From Proteles cristata cristata (taxonomy: Eukaryota; Chordata; Mammalia; Carnivora; Hyaenidae), in contig JAESUZ010003404.1 of assembly GCA_017311185.1 (NCBI GenBank), forward strand, positions 1 to 64,000: a DNA stretch of 64,000 bases. Direction: 5' to 3'. A program made the translations under genes and the position numbers. Below are positions 1 to 10,877 of this stretch, in pieces; position 1 is the stretch's first letter; every line of letters starts with the position of its first letter. A model generated the notes under the pieces. That model did not search any database and was not told the DNA's origin. It saw nothing but the letters and a program-made list of their open reading frames with translations.

Positions 1-190
1 GGTCATGATCTTGCAGTTCGTGGGTTTGAGCCCCGCATCGGGCTCTGTGCTGACTGCCAGCTCAGAGTCTGGAGCCTGCTTCAGTCTGTGACTCCCTTTC
101 TCTCTGACCCTCCCCTGCTCACGCTCTCTCTCTCCTAGAAATAAATAAAACATTAAAAAAAAATTTAAACAAACAAACAAACAAAAAAAA
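1..190 (+). mobile_element. CAN-SINE (felid tRNA-derived SINE), cut by window start
   Basis: The head begins inside the B-box region. It continues through the CT-rich middle to an AAATAAATAAAA tail and a long AAAC/A-rich run. It carries the CTGACTGCCAGCTCAGAG form of the middle segment, shared with copies at 45744, 55123 and 57457, so it belongs to that subfamily. It lies in intron 4 of STARD3NL, antisense to the gene. Confidence 0.9.
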
Positions 191-962
191 CCAAGAATCA
201 AAACCAATAAAATGGATATGCTAAACATGGCCTGCCCCTTCATCATTTGGTTTAGAAATTGAAGTTGCTTCCTAAAAACTCAGTGAACGTCACTGACTTT
301 TCTGAAACAAGTTTGAGACAGATGCTCTGAAAAATACCAGTGCACATTAAGGAGACTCTAGAAAACTCGGAAGAGACCAACGCCACAGCTATCTGGTCCC
401 GGCAGAAAAGTTTTCAGGAAAGGGAGGTCAAGCCTGGCTAATACTGTCAGCCTACATCTGAGACACATTAGCTTGGGGCTCAGCGGACGGTCTGATGTCC
501 GCCCTATGATTCTGTGGGTGCCCAGAAGAGATGGCCCAGGGAGAGGGGCTCCTGGCGGACTGTGTTAGGAAGGAAGCACAGCCCCATCCTCAGCTGGGCA
601 TGCTGTGTCGCCCACACACAGGCTGAGGTCTTGGTCCAGAAACACAACTGCAGGCCAATCTGGAGCAGCTCTCACCTGTTTGGGGAGCTCATCCTTCCCC
701 CCACCGGCCTGCCTTCTTAGAGCTCTCAAAAAGGCGAGTATTCGGGGATCTGTGGACATGGCAAAAATAACTTCAGGCAGAATGGCTTATAATTCTTCTT
801 TTAACCAATAAGTATTTACTGAGGGTGAACAGTGTGTGCCAAACCTCTGTGCCAGAGGTAGAGAGACAGAGATGAGTAAAACACATCACTGCCTTCAAGA
901 AGGCTGAAGGCAACAGTAAAATGGAGCATGGGAACTTTTCCCTTTAAGATTAGAGGGAGGGT
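191..962. other. Intron 4 sequence, no gene seen
   Basis: Unique-looking intronic DNA. Around 805-905 there is a stretch resembling an ancient MIR/L2-type repeat (TATTTACTGAG followed by a GAGATGAGTAAAACA-like motif), too diverged to name. Short open frames on both strands here do not match the missing STARD3NL exon 5. No exon was found between the exon 4 donor and the window edge. Confidence 0.5.
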
Positions 963-1176
963 GGGGTGCCTGGGGGACTCAGTCAGTTAAGCCTCTGACT
1001 CCAGTTCAGGTCATGATCTCACAGTTTGTGAGTTCGAGCCCGTGTCAGGCTCTGTGCTGACAGCTCGGATCCTGAGCCTGCTTCAGATTCTGTGTCTCCC
1101 TCTCTCTCTGCCCCTCTCCTCCCCCCCCCCACACTCTCTCTTTCTCTGTTTCAAAAATATATAATTTTTTTTTAAA
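963..1176 (+). mobile_element. CAN-SINE
   Basis: Complete copy, from GGGGTGCCTGGGGGACTCAG through the B-box-like GAGTTCGAGCCC to an AAAATATATAATTTT tail. It lies antisense in intron 4, about 410 bp downstream of the exon 4 donor in gene direction. Confidence 0.9.
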
Positions 1177-1585
1177 GACTGGAAGGAGGGGATAAAACAG
1201 CAAGAAAAGCAATGATCAAAATAAGCAGTGAGCAAGTCACGCAAAATCACCAAGGAGTAAAGGGGAAAGTTTCCAAGCATCTTAGTGACAGAGGTATTGA
1301 TCTCATCACTCGTTTGTAAAGTGAGGTAGAGGGTGAGCCAAGAATCACTGATGGGTCCCTGTGTTCCCCATCTGTTGTGGTATCCATGGAGACAAAACTA
1401 GAAACTCAGCAACACCAGAAAAACCCTGGAGTGTTAAAGCTACAGAGTGCGGAGGAAAGGGACTCAGGAAAAGTTGGTGGAATTCATCTGGGACGACAGG
1501 TGCACTTGACCGAGGCCCTCCCTGGTGTGAGCGGGCCTGGGCCGGCATCCCTGGAGGAGACGCACCACTCAGCGCACATACTCAC

Positions 1586-1663
1586 CGCTATGGCCCACCA
1601 GTGGCGGAGTCTGCATACGGCATATGCAAGGATTAACACTTTAAATCGAAAAACTGCCAAGAG
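1586..1663 (-). CDS. STARD3NL: STARD3NL exon 4 (residues 102-127, second MENTAL membrane segment)
   Basis: On the minus strand the acceptor is a T-rich tract ending TTTTAATATAG, followed by CTC TTG GCA GTT. The exon ends ATA GCG and the donor is GTGAGT. It is 78 bp, 26 codons, phase 0 at both ends. It reads LLAVFRFKVLIL, then AYAVCRLRHWWAIA, which is the STARD3NL/STARD3 MENTAL domain: the hydrophobic run is the second membrane helix and the CRLRHWW motif is the following loop. It joins in frame to exon 3 (DIF|LLAV). The acceptor's pyrimidine tract includes a run of about 14 T. The next coding exon (expected to begin LTTAV) is not in the window. Confidence 0.93.
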
Positions 1664-2139
1664 CTATATTAAAAGAAAGAAAAAAAAAAAAAGACAAGCT
1701 AAGTTTCAAAAAAATGGATACAAATATAATTGAGTTTTAGGAAGAACCCACCCAAGTGTCTCTGTTATTCCAGTTTAGCTGAAGGCTGCCACGGAGCGCC
1801 CCTCATCCAAAGACCAGTAGTTGGGGATCTCTGCTTTGGAATGTATGCAATGTTGCCCAAATAAGGATTCAAATTCACTTCTCATCATCAGCAAAAGAAT
1901 ATACAATTAATGATCATTTTTCCTTTCTATTTGGGTGCATATCATTTCCGATATCCTGGAGAAAATGTTCTGAGAGCTGACTTTTCCTCTCCAGGTACAC
2001 TCACTTTTGGGAGATACCAGGTTCTTAGTAAGGTCCACTGTAAATCTCTGGGTTACAGGAGTATTGGGAGGGTTCTGTCTACCCAAGTAGCTACATCTGA
2101 TAAATCTAGGGTGTTCTGAGACTTGTGTGAAACCCTTTA
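1664..2139. other. Intron 3, 3' end; no gene seen
   Basis: Includes the A-rich (plus strand) pyrimidine tract of the exon 4 acceptor. The segment near 1790-1850 (AGACCAGTAGTTGGGGATC) resembles the terminus of an old hAT element but is too short to assign. Nothing else is recognisable. Confidence 0.4.
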
Positions 2140-2320
2140 TGTGTATTATGATGCCATGTAATCCCTTCCTCAGCAACCTCATGCATCAACTACTATCATC
2201 GATCCCATTATACGTATAAGGTGGATAGAAAAGTTGTGCAAGGTCACACAACTGCTTAGTGAGGAAGCCAGGACTCGAACCAGGTGGCCAGACTCTACTT
2301 TGCCACTACGTCACAGCTGT
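2140..2320 (+). mobile_element. MIR (ancient SINE)
   Basis: Contains the diagnostic order of MIR core motifs: a CCCATTATA...TAAGG element, then CAAGGTCACACAACTGCTTAGTG, then the CAGGACTCGAACCAGG and CCAGACTCTACTTTGCCACTA tail. It is strongly diverged, as expected for this age. The boundaries are approximate. Confidence 0.75.
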
Positions 2321-2591
2321 CTTAGTAATTCTCATCTAGTGAGGAATACACGGAGAATAAGATTATACCAGCTTTCCTTGGAAGAGATACCTGCTGTGGG
2401 CAGGAAGTCAGGTGGCTCTTGATGGATCTGCCAAAACTTCCTCACTAATCAAAACTGCTGAAAGGCTGGAGGCCGACGACCTTCTTGCAGCCATTCACTA
2501 GAGGAGCACGCTTAAGATCCCTTCACGTGAGTGAAGTTCACGCGTTGTATTTGTTTTTAATTTTCTGCTTTTGTTAAAAATGTGTTTTCCA
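2321..2591. other. Intron 3, unique
   Basis: No repeat or exon recognised. The last 15 bases (2576-2590) are the left target-site duplication of the next SINE. Confidence 0.4.
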
Positions 2592-2800
2592 GGGAACCTG
2601 GGTGGCTCAGTCAATTAAGCATTCGACTCTTGATTTCAGCTAAGGTCATGATCTTGCAGTTTGTGACATCAAGCCCCATGTCAGGCTCTGTGCTGATAGC
2701 ATGAAGTCCGCTTGGGATTCTCTCTCTCCCTCTCTGTGCCCTTCCCTTGCTCACACACACTCTCTCTCTCAAAATAAATAAACTTAAAAAAAGAAGTTTA
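2592..2800 (+). mobile_element. CAN-SINE with target-site duplication
   Basis: Complete element flanked by the 15-bp direct repeat AAAAATGTGTTTTCC at 2576-2590 and 2801-2815, which fixes both ends. The middle is diverged, with a shorter CT tract than the young copies. It lies antisense in intron 3. Confidence 0.93.
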
Positions 2801-2897
2801 AAAAATGTGTTTTCCAACAATCTGCAAACTTAGTTTAGCTTCTCTATTCATTCCAACTCTATTCCTGCATTCTGGATTTGGCAAAAATAGAAGTCTT

Positions 2898-3106
2898 GGG
2901 GCACCTGGGCGGCTCAGTCGGTTAAGCGTCTGACTCCAGCTCAGGTCGTGATCTCGCGGTTCATGAGTTCGGGCCCCGCGTCGGGCTCGGTGCTGGCAGC
3001 TCAGAGCCTGGAGCTGCTTCGGAGTCTGAGTCTCCCTCTCTCCCTGCTCCTTCCCCACCCACACTCTGCCTCTCTCTCAAAAATAAGCAAAGATTAGCAA
3101 AAATGT
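2898..3106 (+). mobile_element. CAN-SINE
   Basis: Nearly intact head (GGGCACCTGGGCGGCTCAGTC, GAGTTCGGGCCCCGCGTC), a middle segment and an AAAATAAGCAAAG tail. It inserted about 100 bp from the preceding copy in the same orientation. It keeps high CpG content, suggesting fairly recent insertion. Confidence 0.92.
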
Positions 3107-3110
3107 TTTA

Positions 3111-3801
3111 AGAAAGTATGTCTTCGTCAGCCCTCTATCTCAAAGTCTCCCGGGTCCCGAGGTTTCCTGAAGGCTATGCCCGCCTCCCAGGCCAGGCATG
3201 CCAGTCCTCCCAGGCCGAGCTCGTGGGCCCCTCCCGTTTGCCCAGCACCATCAGCCCCCTGAGCTGACAGGGAAGACAGCCTTGCTGCTCTGGCTGGTAG
3301 ATTAACCGGGCTTCTCGGCTGAGGCTATCATAAGATAAATCCAGCAAGGGAAAGAAGAGAAAAGAAGAGAAATCGATCTTGCTATTATATGTCAAGAGCT
3401 TTAGAAGGAAGAAATGTCAGGAGATGTGCGACATAATACCCTCTGCCCTCTGGGTTCAATGACCTAGACGCTGAACTAGGAAACTCAATTTCCTCATTTG
3501 AAAAATGAGGGGATTCAAGTATGCTAGTGGTTTTCCAAATATTCTGTAGCAGCCAAACACTTTTTCAACACAATCTGCTGGAATTCTAATGTACTGTGCA
3601 GATAAACATGGAACTACCTAGGTTGCCAGGGGCTGATGACAGGGGACCCTAACCTCTTCTTGTGGGGAGTTCCACCTCCTTCCCTTCACACACGTCTGCA
3701 GGTCCCTTCAGGAATAAAACCACCACAACACAAAAGCCTTTCTAGTATAGTCTGAAAACCACTAGAAACTAATTACTCAATTATTAAAATTCTTGACCAA
3801 A
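3111..3801. other. Intron 3, unique
   Basis: No exon or confident repeat. Around 3460-3510 there is a MIR-like AACTCAATTTCCTCATTTG...AATGAGGGG stretch, suggesting a badly decayed minus-strand MIR fragment. Confidence 0.35.
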
Positions 3802-3843
3802 AATAATAATGATGATGATGAAGATGATGATGATGATGATGAG
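3802..3843. repeat. (ATG)n/(GAT)n microsatellite
   Basis: AAT units pass into GATGATGATGAAGATGATG repeats for about 42 bp, with one interrupting AAG. It abuts the MIR at its right, a common place for trinucleotide growth. Confidence 0.9.
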
Positions 3844-3864
3844 TGACTGCAGGTGGTTCTCTAA

Positions 3865-4050
3865 GTTTCTTGGATGTGTCTATCATTGGGCTAAATGTTC
3901 TCCATATATTATCTCATTTACTTTTCAAAGTGATGATGATCTCATTTTACCAATGAAGAAACTGAAGTGTAGACCCAATATATCTAGTGATATTGCTGTG
4001 AATCAAACCCAAGTTTTTCTGACTTGAAGGGTCCTACTCTTAAACCAGCA
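3865..4050 (+). mobile_element. MIR (ancient SINE)
   Basis: Shows ATATTATCTCATTTACTTTTC, then CTCATTTTACCAATGAAGAAA CTGAAG, then AATCAAACCCAAGTTTTTCTGACTT, the MIR core followed by its 3' part. Ends are approximate. Confidence 0.8.
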
Positions 4051-4757
4051 TGCATAAAGCTTCTAGAGATAGTGATCAAAGCAGTTAAAATCAATCTGGA
4101 GGAACTCACTGTGAATATTAACTGCCTATGCTGCATCTAACACAATGTTAGAACCTGATTCGCTTACACTGTCAGCGGCAAAGAGATACCAGGGAGAGGT
4201 ACCAAGCCCAGTGAAAGTCAGAGTGCTCGAGAAAGACTGCAAGCACTTCTTTGAATGAAATGAAGGCCTCTTCTACAGAGAACGGCACCTGATTAATGCT
4301 GCCCAGGATTACCAATGTAGAACTTTCCTCAAAACCTATTACTCAAAAACTCCTCAAAACCAAAACACTATTTATATTAAAAGTACACTCAGAAATACTC
4401 AAGGCAGAAAGGGAATGGCATTCTCATCAAGTTATTGTTTAAACAGGCGGCTTTTCCTTTTGGTGATTAGGACACGTCCATGGCTTCTGTGGAAAGAATA
4501 AAGGCTCTCCTCCAGGAAAAACAGAATGGCTCCTTCTGCTGCCCTTCCTTACCATTTTCCTCCTTCCTAGGACCAGACACTTCCTTACAGTGAGAGAGAG
4601 ACGGTGCTGACTGGACCAGTAACTGAGGGGAAAGGAAAGACACTGTTCAAGAGAGGAAAAAAGATGGCACAGAACGTGAGCTCTATTCGGAGGAAATTTA
4701 CCTTTTGGTTACAGAGTCATCATACCCGAAATAAAATGGAAAATGGAAAGTACTTAC
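4051..4757. other. Intron 3, 5' end; no repeat recognised
   Basis: About 700 bp of apparently unique intron running up to the exon 3 donor (TTTGTAAGTACT on the minus strand at 4757). Short open frames here have no recognisable similarity. Confidence 0.4.
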
Positions 4758-4835
4758 AAATATATCAAAATAAGAGGAGTAGTAGTCGTAGCGCACCACC
4801 TCCTTCTCTAAGGTGTTCTCAATGCCTCCATTCAC
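4758..4835 (-). CDS. STARD3NL: STARD3NL exon 3 (residues 76-101, first luminal loop of MENTAL)
   Basis: The minus-strand acceptor is CCCTCGCAG, followed by GTG AAT GGA GGC; the exon ends GAT ATA TTT and the donor is GTAAGT. It is 78 bp, 26 codons, phase 0 to phase 0. It encodes VNGGIENTLEKE, then VVRYDYYSSYFDIF. The acidic/aromatic YDYYSSYFDIF segment is a signature of STARD3NL and STARD3, linking the first and second membrane helices. It joins to LN of exon 2 and LLAV of exon 4. Skipping it would keep the frame but remove the loop. The acceptor has a weak, purine-interrupted pyrimidine tract. Confidence 0.95.
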
Positions 4836-6515
4836 CTGCGAGGGACGGTGAGAAGTCAAAATGAGGAGAGGTTTAGTGTGAAAGTAATACGAGAAAATAC
4901 AGAAGGTTTTCTTTGGTACACACTCCTCCGCCTACCTGCTCAGAACCCTGAAATGTTACAGTGAGAGGAACGAAACACTCGTAGCTCTACCAGAAAAGTC
5001 CTAAACACCGTCTCCCACTTCAACTCTGAATTCATTCGTTCAGCAAATATAAACGTACAATGAAAACCAATGCCTTGAGTTCCTACTCTGGCAAACTAAA
5101 ACGTTAAGAAAGGATTCTTCTTCTCTTCCAAGACAGCCTTTCAACATCCCAATGCACAGTCTCAAAGCGGACGAGTCACACTCCTCCAAGACCGCCCCCA
5201 CTTTCTGACCAGTCTCCACTATTTCCAGTCTTAGAGGAGGGCAACGCGGTCCCGATCTTCGCAAAGATCGACGACAGCAGTTACTGTGACACAAGACGCA
5301 AGTGCAGATACGCTCTCCGGCTTTCCTTTTTTATTTGCTCCCGGCACTTGAAAATGCTGCACCCTTATCAGCGTTCATATATACTTTTCAGGTGATAGAT
5401 AATGAAATAAGGGGCAGACCAGACCTACAATCAAATGCAATGAAGTTACAGTAAATGATGAAAGTCAGACCTACGCTGATAAACTTTGTCTTCTCTTGAG
5501 TCTACTATCAAGATGAATTTTAAATAATCAAGTTCAAAATTCTACATGTTATACTATAGAATATATTGTTCCAAAAATTCAAGTCACGGAACACGTGTCT
5601 GGGAGCTAAGGCAGCACCCAAGCAGACCCCAGAATTGTCAGGGCCCGTGGATCAGGGGCCATGACGTGCAACGGTAACTTCACATTTCCGATCTGGATAC
5701 AGACATTGTTTGTCCTGCTAAACTGATGGAGATGATCTGAAAAGGGACAACGTGAAAGAAGATGAGCCAAATACTTGGGTAAATGGGGCGATAATTAATA
5801 AGGAACCCTGCAAGGTCTCCTAATCGGTCAAACTGGAATTAAAGTTGCCACACGGGAAGGCTCCTCTCGGCTTAGCCACTTTTCTAAGTATTTGTACCGA
5901 TTCAAATTAAAGTTTACCATAAACACTATCTGGTGCTTTAAAAGCCTTGGAGGGGGTTTAGATTTCTGTGTAGTTTATGCAGATGGGCTGTAGACATGCT
6001 CCTTATAAACAAATAGAAGACTTGGGAGCAAAGGGAAATAATTATTAAAAGGCAACCAACCATGTAGTCTTATCAACTATGTCTGTCCAGACGAAGGAGG
6101 CTTTCCAAGATCTCAAACGGTAAAAGAATGATTATTCTAAGTGACCTACTGGGCAGAGACCCCCTCCTAAGAGAATGGGAATCAACATGCTGATACAGTT
6201 CTTCAATAAACAGTTGGTGGAAAAGGGGTTTCTATGGTATCTGCACCCTTTGAAAGACCTTGGTTCTGTATTGCCTTTATACAGAGACATCAAAAATCTA
6301 CATCTATAGCTCCAACTCTAAATTCTTATTTCAAAACCTCTGGCTCTAGCTCAAGATGTCCCCCTTGGACTTGTCTTTAGTTTCACAGGGAAACTCTTCC
6401 CACAGTCCTGACAGAGCTGGTCCTGTTCTTTTCTGTTTTGTCATTAGAAATCCTAAGAGTCCTTTCTGGATACCAGAGCTGATAAAATCGGATTATCAAT
6501 AAGTCTATCTGCATG
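4836..6515. other. Intron 2, unique stretch
   Basis: About 1.7 kb with no convincing repeat or exon. An 84-codon minus-strand frame at 5040-5294 has no recognisable motif and no flanking splice consensus. This is the longest repeat-poor stretch in the coding part of the gene. Confidence 0.4.
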
Positions 6516-6725
6516 CTTATTTTTAAAAAATTTTTAAGTTTATTTATCTAACTTTTGAGAGAGAGTGAAAGCAGGGGAGGGGGCAGAAAGAGAGGGAGAG
6601 AGACTCTTAAGTGGGCTTTGTGCTAGAGCCTAATGTGGGGCTCAAACTCATAAACTCTGAGATCATGACCTGGGCCAAAATCAAGAGTAGGACTCTTAGC
6701 CAACCGAGCCATCCAGGCGCTCCCA
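6516..6725 (-). mobile_element. CAN-SINE
   Basis: The reverse-complement order is visible: TTTTTAAGTTTATTTAT tail, GA-rich middle, B-box complement, then GAGCCATCCAGGCGCTCCC. It is flanked by an imperfect duplication, GCATGCTTATTTT (6511) and GCATACTTATTTT (6726). It is in the same orientation as STARD3NL. Confidence 0.9.
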
Positions 6726-6866
6726 GCATACTTATTTTGTTAGTATGGCTCTAAGAGTAACTTCTTCCTTTCAATTCCCATCACCTTCCACGGGATTCCT
6801 TTCATAGCTTGGCAGCCAATCTGTCCCTAATGTAATCCTACTGGCAAACCAGGGCCTTGGAGATCT

Positions 6867-7945
6867 TTATCCATTCACCGAATATTTGCTGAACCCTTGC
6901 GAAGTGTCAAGTATGGTTCTAAATACTTCGGTAAACAAAGCAGTATCCCTATCTCTATGGAACTTACGTGTTAGCAAGGAGCGAGACGTGACAAACAAGA
7001 AAATACGTGCTATACAGGGAACAGAAGCGGGGCAGTGAGACGGAGTGACGGCTGACTTCTTTGGGTAGGATGCTAAGTGAAGCCTTCCCTGGGGTGAGAT
7101 TTAAACTGACAGACACCAGCTTGACAAGATATCAGAATCTGCATCAAGATAGAGGAAATGAGCCATTTGCATTTGGAAGGAACAACTAGTGTAAAGGTCC
7201 AAGTCAGAAGGGAGTTTGTTCCATCCTGAGACCAGGAGGCAAGCCTGTGCTTATCCAGGTGGGCCAGGAACAGACAGTGGGAAAGGAAAGTTGGAGAGGC
7301 TCCTTCGGGGCTATGCAAGCCAAGCCACGGCATGTGGATTTTATTCAACGTGCTCTGGTAGGGCAGTGAGTGTTATAACTAGAAAGTAACATTGTCTGAT
7401 TTGTCCTTTTACTGTTAAGTCTCTCTGGCTTCTTTTTCTTTTTTAATTTTTCGTTTACTTATTATTTTTGAGAGAGAGACTGAGCATGAGAGGGAGAGGG
7501 GCAGAGAAAGGGAGGCACAGAATCCGAAGCAGGCTCCAGGCTGAGAGCTGTCAGCCCAGAGCCCAACGCGGGGCTCGAACCCACAAATTGCAAGATCATG
7601 ACCTGAGCCAAAGCTGGAGACACAACTGACTGAGCCACCCAGGTGCCCCACATCTCTCTGGCTTCTAGGAGGAAAATGGGTATTTGCAGGGCAAGAAGGG
7701 AAGCAGGCTCATCAGCTGGCCTTCTGGCACAGGAGTCTGGGGGAGTGAGACCGCTGGCCGGCTCAGGGGCGCCAACCGTAGAAATGGAGAAGACATCGGG
7801 GGTTGGATCTACTTTGCAGGCACAATGGACGGGGGCTTACTTTTCCACTGCATGTGGAGTCTGAGAGACACAAAACAAACAAGCAAATCAATCACGGATG
7901 AGTCTTCAGTTTTGGCCTGAGCATCTTGCTTCCTTGGAAAAAGGA
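6867..7945 (-). mobile_element. L2 (LINE2) 3' region, interrupted by a SINE
   Basis: Begins with ATCCATTCACCGAATATTTGC and AAACAAAGCAGTATCCC, the complement of the L2 3' end. It runs through GTGATG/GGAAGGAAC-type segments to GGATGAGTCTTCAGTTTTGGCCTGAG at about 7898-7922. That order matches a long minus-strand L2 3' fragment. A CAN-SINE (7434-7652) splits it and the L2 resumes after the duplicated target. Divergence is high. Confidence 0.75.
7434..7652 (-). mobile_element. CAN-SINE inside L2
   Basis: Complete minus copy, from a T-rich tail through a GA-rich middle to GAGCCACCCAGGTGCCCCA. The target duplication CTCTCTGGCTTCT is at 7421-7433 and again at 7654-7666, showing insertion into the older L2. 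Confidence 0.94.
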
Positions 7946-8438
7946 GGCAAACTGGCTACATTGGAAGTCATATAGAAAAGCAAGGCGCCTGGGTTACTGT
8001 TAGGAATGCATAGTACAGCCAGGTCCCCTTACTCTTCTGAAGGCCTAAACACCCTCTGTGCTATTTCTTTCCTCTTTTAAAGACCCAGGCTACAGGGCAG
8101 TGTAAGATATGTGTTGCATCTGTTCAGCTAAACTTCAAATCTTCTACGATGTTTCTGTGGAGCTCGCCACACCTGAATCTGAAGCCGATGCTCTGGCACT
8201 CAGAGTATGTGTAGACAGGTAAAAAGGACAATGGACTTGAGTGATTAGAGGGATTACAGAGACAGACCACAAAAGAACAGGCACAGTACAGTGTGTGGTG
8301 AAAAACCCAGGGCCACACTGACGATCTAAATCATAAAGAACTAGAAAATGAATGTTAAAAAAATAAACCAAAATATCAAAACTTGCCAAAAAAAAAAAAA
8401 AAAGTCAAGATGTGCTATCTTCAAGATCATACACTCCT
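7946..8438. other. Intron 2, unique
   Basis: No gene or repeat recognised apart from an A-run at about 8390-8403 just before the next SINE. Confidence 0.4.
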
Positions 8439-8642
8439 GGGGCACCTGGGTGGCTCAGCTGGTTAAGTGTCTGAATTTGGCTCAGGTCATGATCTCATGG
8501 TTCATGAGTTTGAGCCCCACATCAGGCTCTGTGCTGACAGCTCGAAACATGGAGCCTGCTTAGGATTCTGTATCTCCCTCTCTCTCTGCTCCTCTCCCGC
8601 TTGCGCTCTGTTTCTCTCAAAACTATACATTAAAAAAAAAAG
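8439..8642 (+). mobile_element. CAN-SINE
   Basis: Complete plus-strand copy starting GGGGCACCTGGGTGGCTCAG and ending in CTCAAAACTATACATTAAAAA. AGATCATACA before it and AGATCACATA after it look like a diverged target duplication. Confidence 0.92.
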
Positions 8643-8734
8643 ATCACATATTCTTGTATATGATCTTTTAATTTTATAACTGGGGCAACTGGCAGTTAGT
8701 GGAAAAGTAAGTCTTAAAACACATTTCTTAATGG

Positions 8735-9282
8735 GAAATATGCGTCTCTATGTTTACTGCAGCACTGTACAGAAGCCAAGATACAGAAGCAGCCTAAGTG
8801 TCTACCCACAGATGAATAATAAAGAAGATGTGGTTGGTATATATATGTGTATACCTATATGTATGTCATACATAATATAAATACATATATGTGCACACAC
8901 ACAATGGAACAGTACTCAGCTATAAAAAATAATGCGATCCTGCCATTTGCAACAACATGGTTAGGTGCAGAGAGAATAATGCTAAGTGAAATAAGTCAGA
9001 AAGAGAAAGACAAATACAGTATGATTTCACTCACATGTGGAATTTAAGAAACGAAAAAATAAACTTCTAGTTACAAAACAGATAAATTGTGGAGATGAAA
9101 AGTACAGTCCTAGGAAACAAAATCAGTAAGATTGCAATAGGGCTGTCTGGTGACAGACGGTGACTCCACTCGCTGTGTGAGCGCTGAGTCCTGTATAGAG
9201 ATGCTGAAATGTTTCACCCTTGAGACTAATGTAACACTGCATATGTTAATTATACTTTAATAAAAAAAAATAAACAAAACTA
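8735..9282 (+). mobile_element. L1 3' end (truncated)
   Basis: Carries the end of ORF2 and the 3' UTR: ATGGAACAGTACTCAGCTAT, GCCATTTGCAACAACATGG, TGCTAAGTGAAATAAGTCAG, GATTTCACTCACATGTGG. It terminates in TTAATTATACTTTAATAAAAAAA. An AT-rich TATATG/ACAC expansion sits at 8837-8902. 5' truncated, no coding capacity. Confidence 0.9.
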
Positions 9283-9574
9283 CATCTCCTAATTGCTAGG
9301 CCTGTGATTTTTTTCATTTATGACACGTTGCACACAGATGTCAACCGACCCCTCCTGAGACACAAAAGAGAGTGCAACCCTCTTCACTCAGTCAAAGCAA
9401 GAAGACAGGAGGCAGGTGAGTGTGATCCCATGAATCCCCCAGTACAGCTCTAGCCCCAGGCTGCCCTCACTTAGAAGCAGGTAGTGATTTTAGTGGTAAG
9501 TCAGTCATGACGATCAATTTTAAGTGAGCTCCCTAAAACTGCTGCTATGCTTTCCTGTTGAAAGAGGTATTTCT
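9283..9574. other. Intron 2, unique
   Basis: No repeat or exon recognised. Confidence 0.4.
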
Positions 9575-9750
9575 GGGGCACCTAGGGGTTCAGTCTGTTT
9601 AGTGTCCGACTCTTGATTTTGGCTCAAGTCATGACCCAGGGTTGAGGAACAGAGTCCCACGCTGGGCTCTACACTGAGTGTGGAACCTGATTGGGATTCT
9701 CTCTCTCTCCTCTACCTCCTCCTCTGCTCCTCTCTCAAGTAAAAAAATGT
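9575..9750 (+). mobile_element. CAN-SINE, shortened
   Basis: GGGGCACCTAGGGGTTCAG head, an altered middle (ACACTGAGTGTGGAACCTG) and a short CTC tract ending CTCAAGTAAAAAAATG. It is about 30 bp shorter than its neighbours and more diverged, so an older subtype. Confidence 0.85.
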
Positions 9751-9751
9751 A

Positions 9752-9972
9752 AGGAGTCCCCAGGTGGCTCAAGAGTGGGCTAAGTGTCTGACTCTTGGTT
9801 TCGGCTCGGGTCATGATCTCACGGTTTTGTGGGGTTTGAGCCCCACGCTGGGCTCTACGCTGGTAGTGCGGATCCTGCTTGGGACTCTCGCTCTACCTGC
9901 CTCTCTCTGCCCCTCCCCTGCTCTTTCTCTCTCTCTCAAAAATAAACTCTAAAAAATTTTTAAAAATAAAAA
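9752..9972 (+). mobile_element. CAN-SINE, back to back with the previous copy
   Basis: A second complete copy starts within a few bases of the A-tail of the first: head AGGAGTCCCCAGGTGGCTCAA, end CAAAAATAAACTCTAAAAAA. The A-rich tail of the older copy was probably the target for the second. Confidence 0.88.
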
Positions 9973-10576
9973 GATAGATTTCTTTTTTATTTCTTAATGC
10001 ACAGTTACTAGTTTTAAAAACATATTACTCCTTTGAGATACGTATTAATTTAAATGTTTTCTTTAATGTACACATGTGGAACAAATAATAAAAAGAGATA
10101 CTCTAAATTACTGCATCGTATCACTGGCTTGTTGGGTTTTAAACAATTCTTGCCTGTGAGGAAAGCATTTGGAAGAGTTTACCTACTTGTTTGCTGGTAA
10201 AGAATGTAAACAGAGCCAAGACTTTGGGATAAAATTGGTTTAAATAAAATATATTATTAAAATGTATTTCACCTGTTTATTTTCACCTCTATTAATGTAG
10301 CAACTAGAGACCTCAATTGTCTGCCAAGGCTTGCATTATACTTCCATTGGACAGTACTAGCCTAGAGAATTATTTGGCAATATAACTACGTAGACCTGAC
10401 AAGATGAAGTCAAACCTCCAAATGGTTCTCAAACATTTTTTCAATAAAAGGTGAATAATCTCTTTGTGAAAAAGTAAAGAAGAAATGCAAGAAAACTCTT
10501 AAACACGGGGATTAGAAAAGTAGATGTTTAGATGGAACATCTAAAACATATTCCAGAGGCATGCTACATTTTTTGG
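9973..10576. other. Intron 2, AT-rich unique stretch
   Basis: About 600 bp, AT-rich, with no exon or confident repeat. Confidence 0.35.
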
Positions 10577-10798
10577 AGCAAGGAGCAGCAATCTTTTCCT
10601 GAGAAGGGCCAGGAAATAGATACTTTTGCCTTTGTGGGCCAGATGGACTCTGTCATTACCACTCAACTCAACTACTCAGCATGAAAGCCAGCCACAGACA
10701 ATAGGTGTAACCAAAGAGGCAGGGCTGTGTTCCAATAAAACTTTATAAAAACAGGCCAGCTGACTTTGGCCCCCAGGCTGTAGTTTGCTAACTGCTAA
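10577..10798 (+). mobile_element. MER20-like hAT (Charlie) relic
   Basis: Shows GAAGGGCCAGGAAATAGATA, CTTTGTGGGCCAGATGG, CATAGACAAT-type, GTGTTCCAATAAAACTTTAT and GGCCCCCAGGCTGTAGTTTGC, in the order of the MER20 non-autonomous hAT element. A partner in the opposite orientation lies at 15684. Confidence 0.75.
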
Positions 10799-10877
10799 GA
10801 GAGAACAAAACACCATGAATTCAAATTTCAAAGTGAGTTTTAAATGAACTCCCTTTGTTTTAAAAAATAACAGTACA

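Noticed and set aside
1..1585. Search for STARD3NL exon 5 (expected to begin LTTAV)
   Set aside because: No minus-strand segment encodes it; the next exon must lie off the left edge.
7643..7920. Overlapping 73- and 78-codon plus frames
   Set aside because: They fall in the minus-strand L2 remnant and match its consensus order, not a gene.
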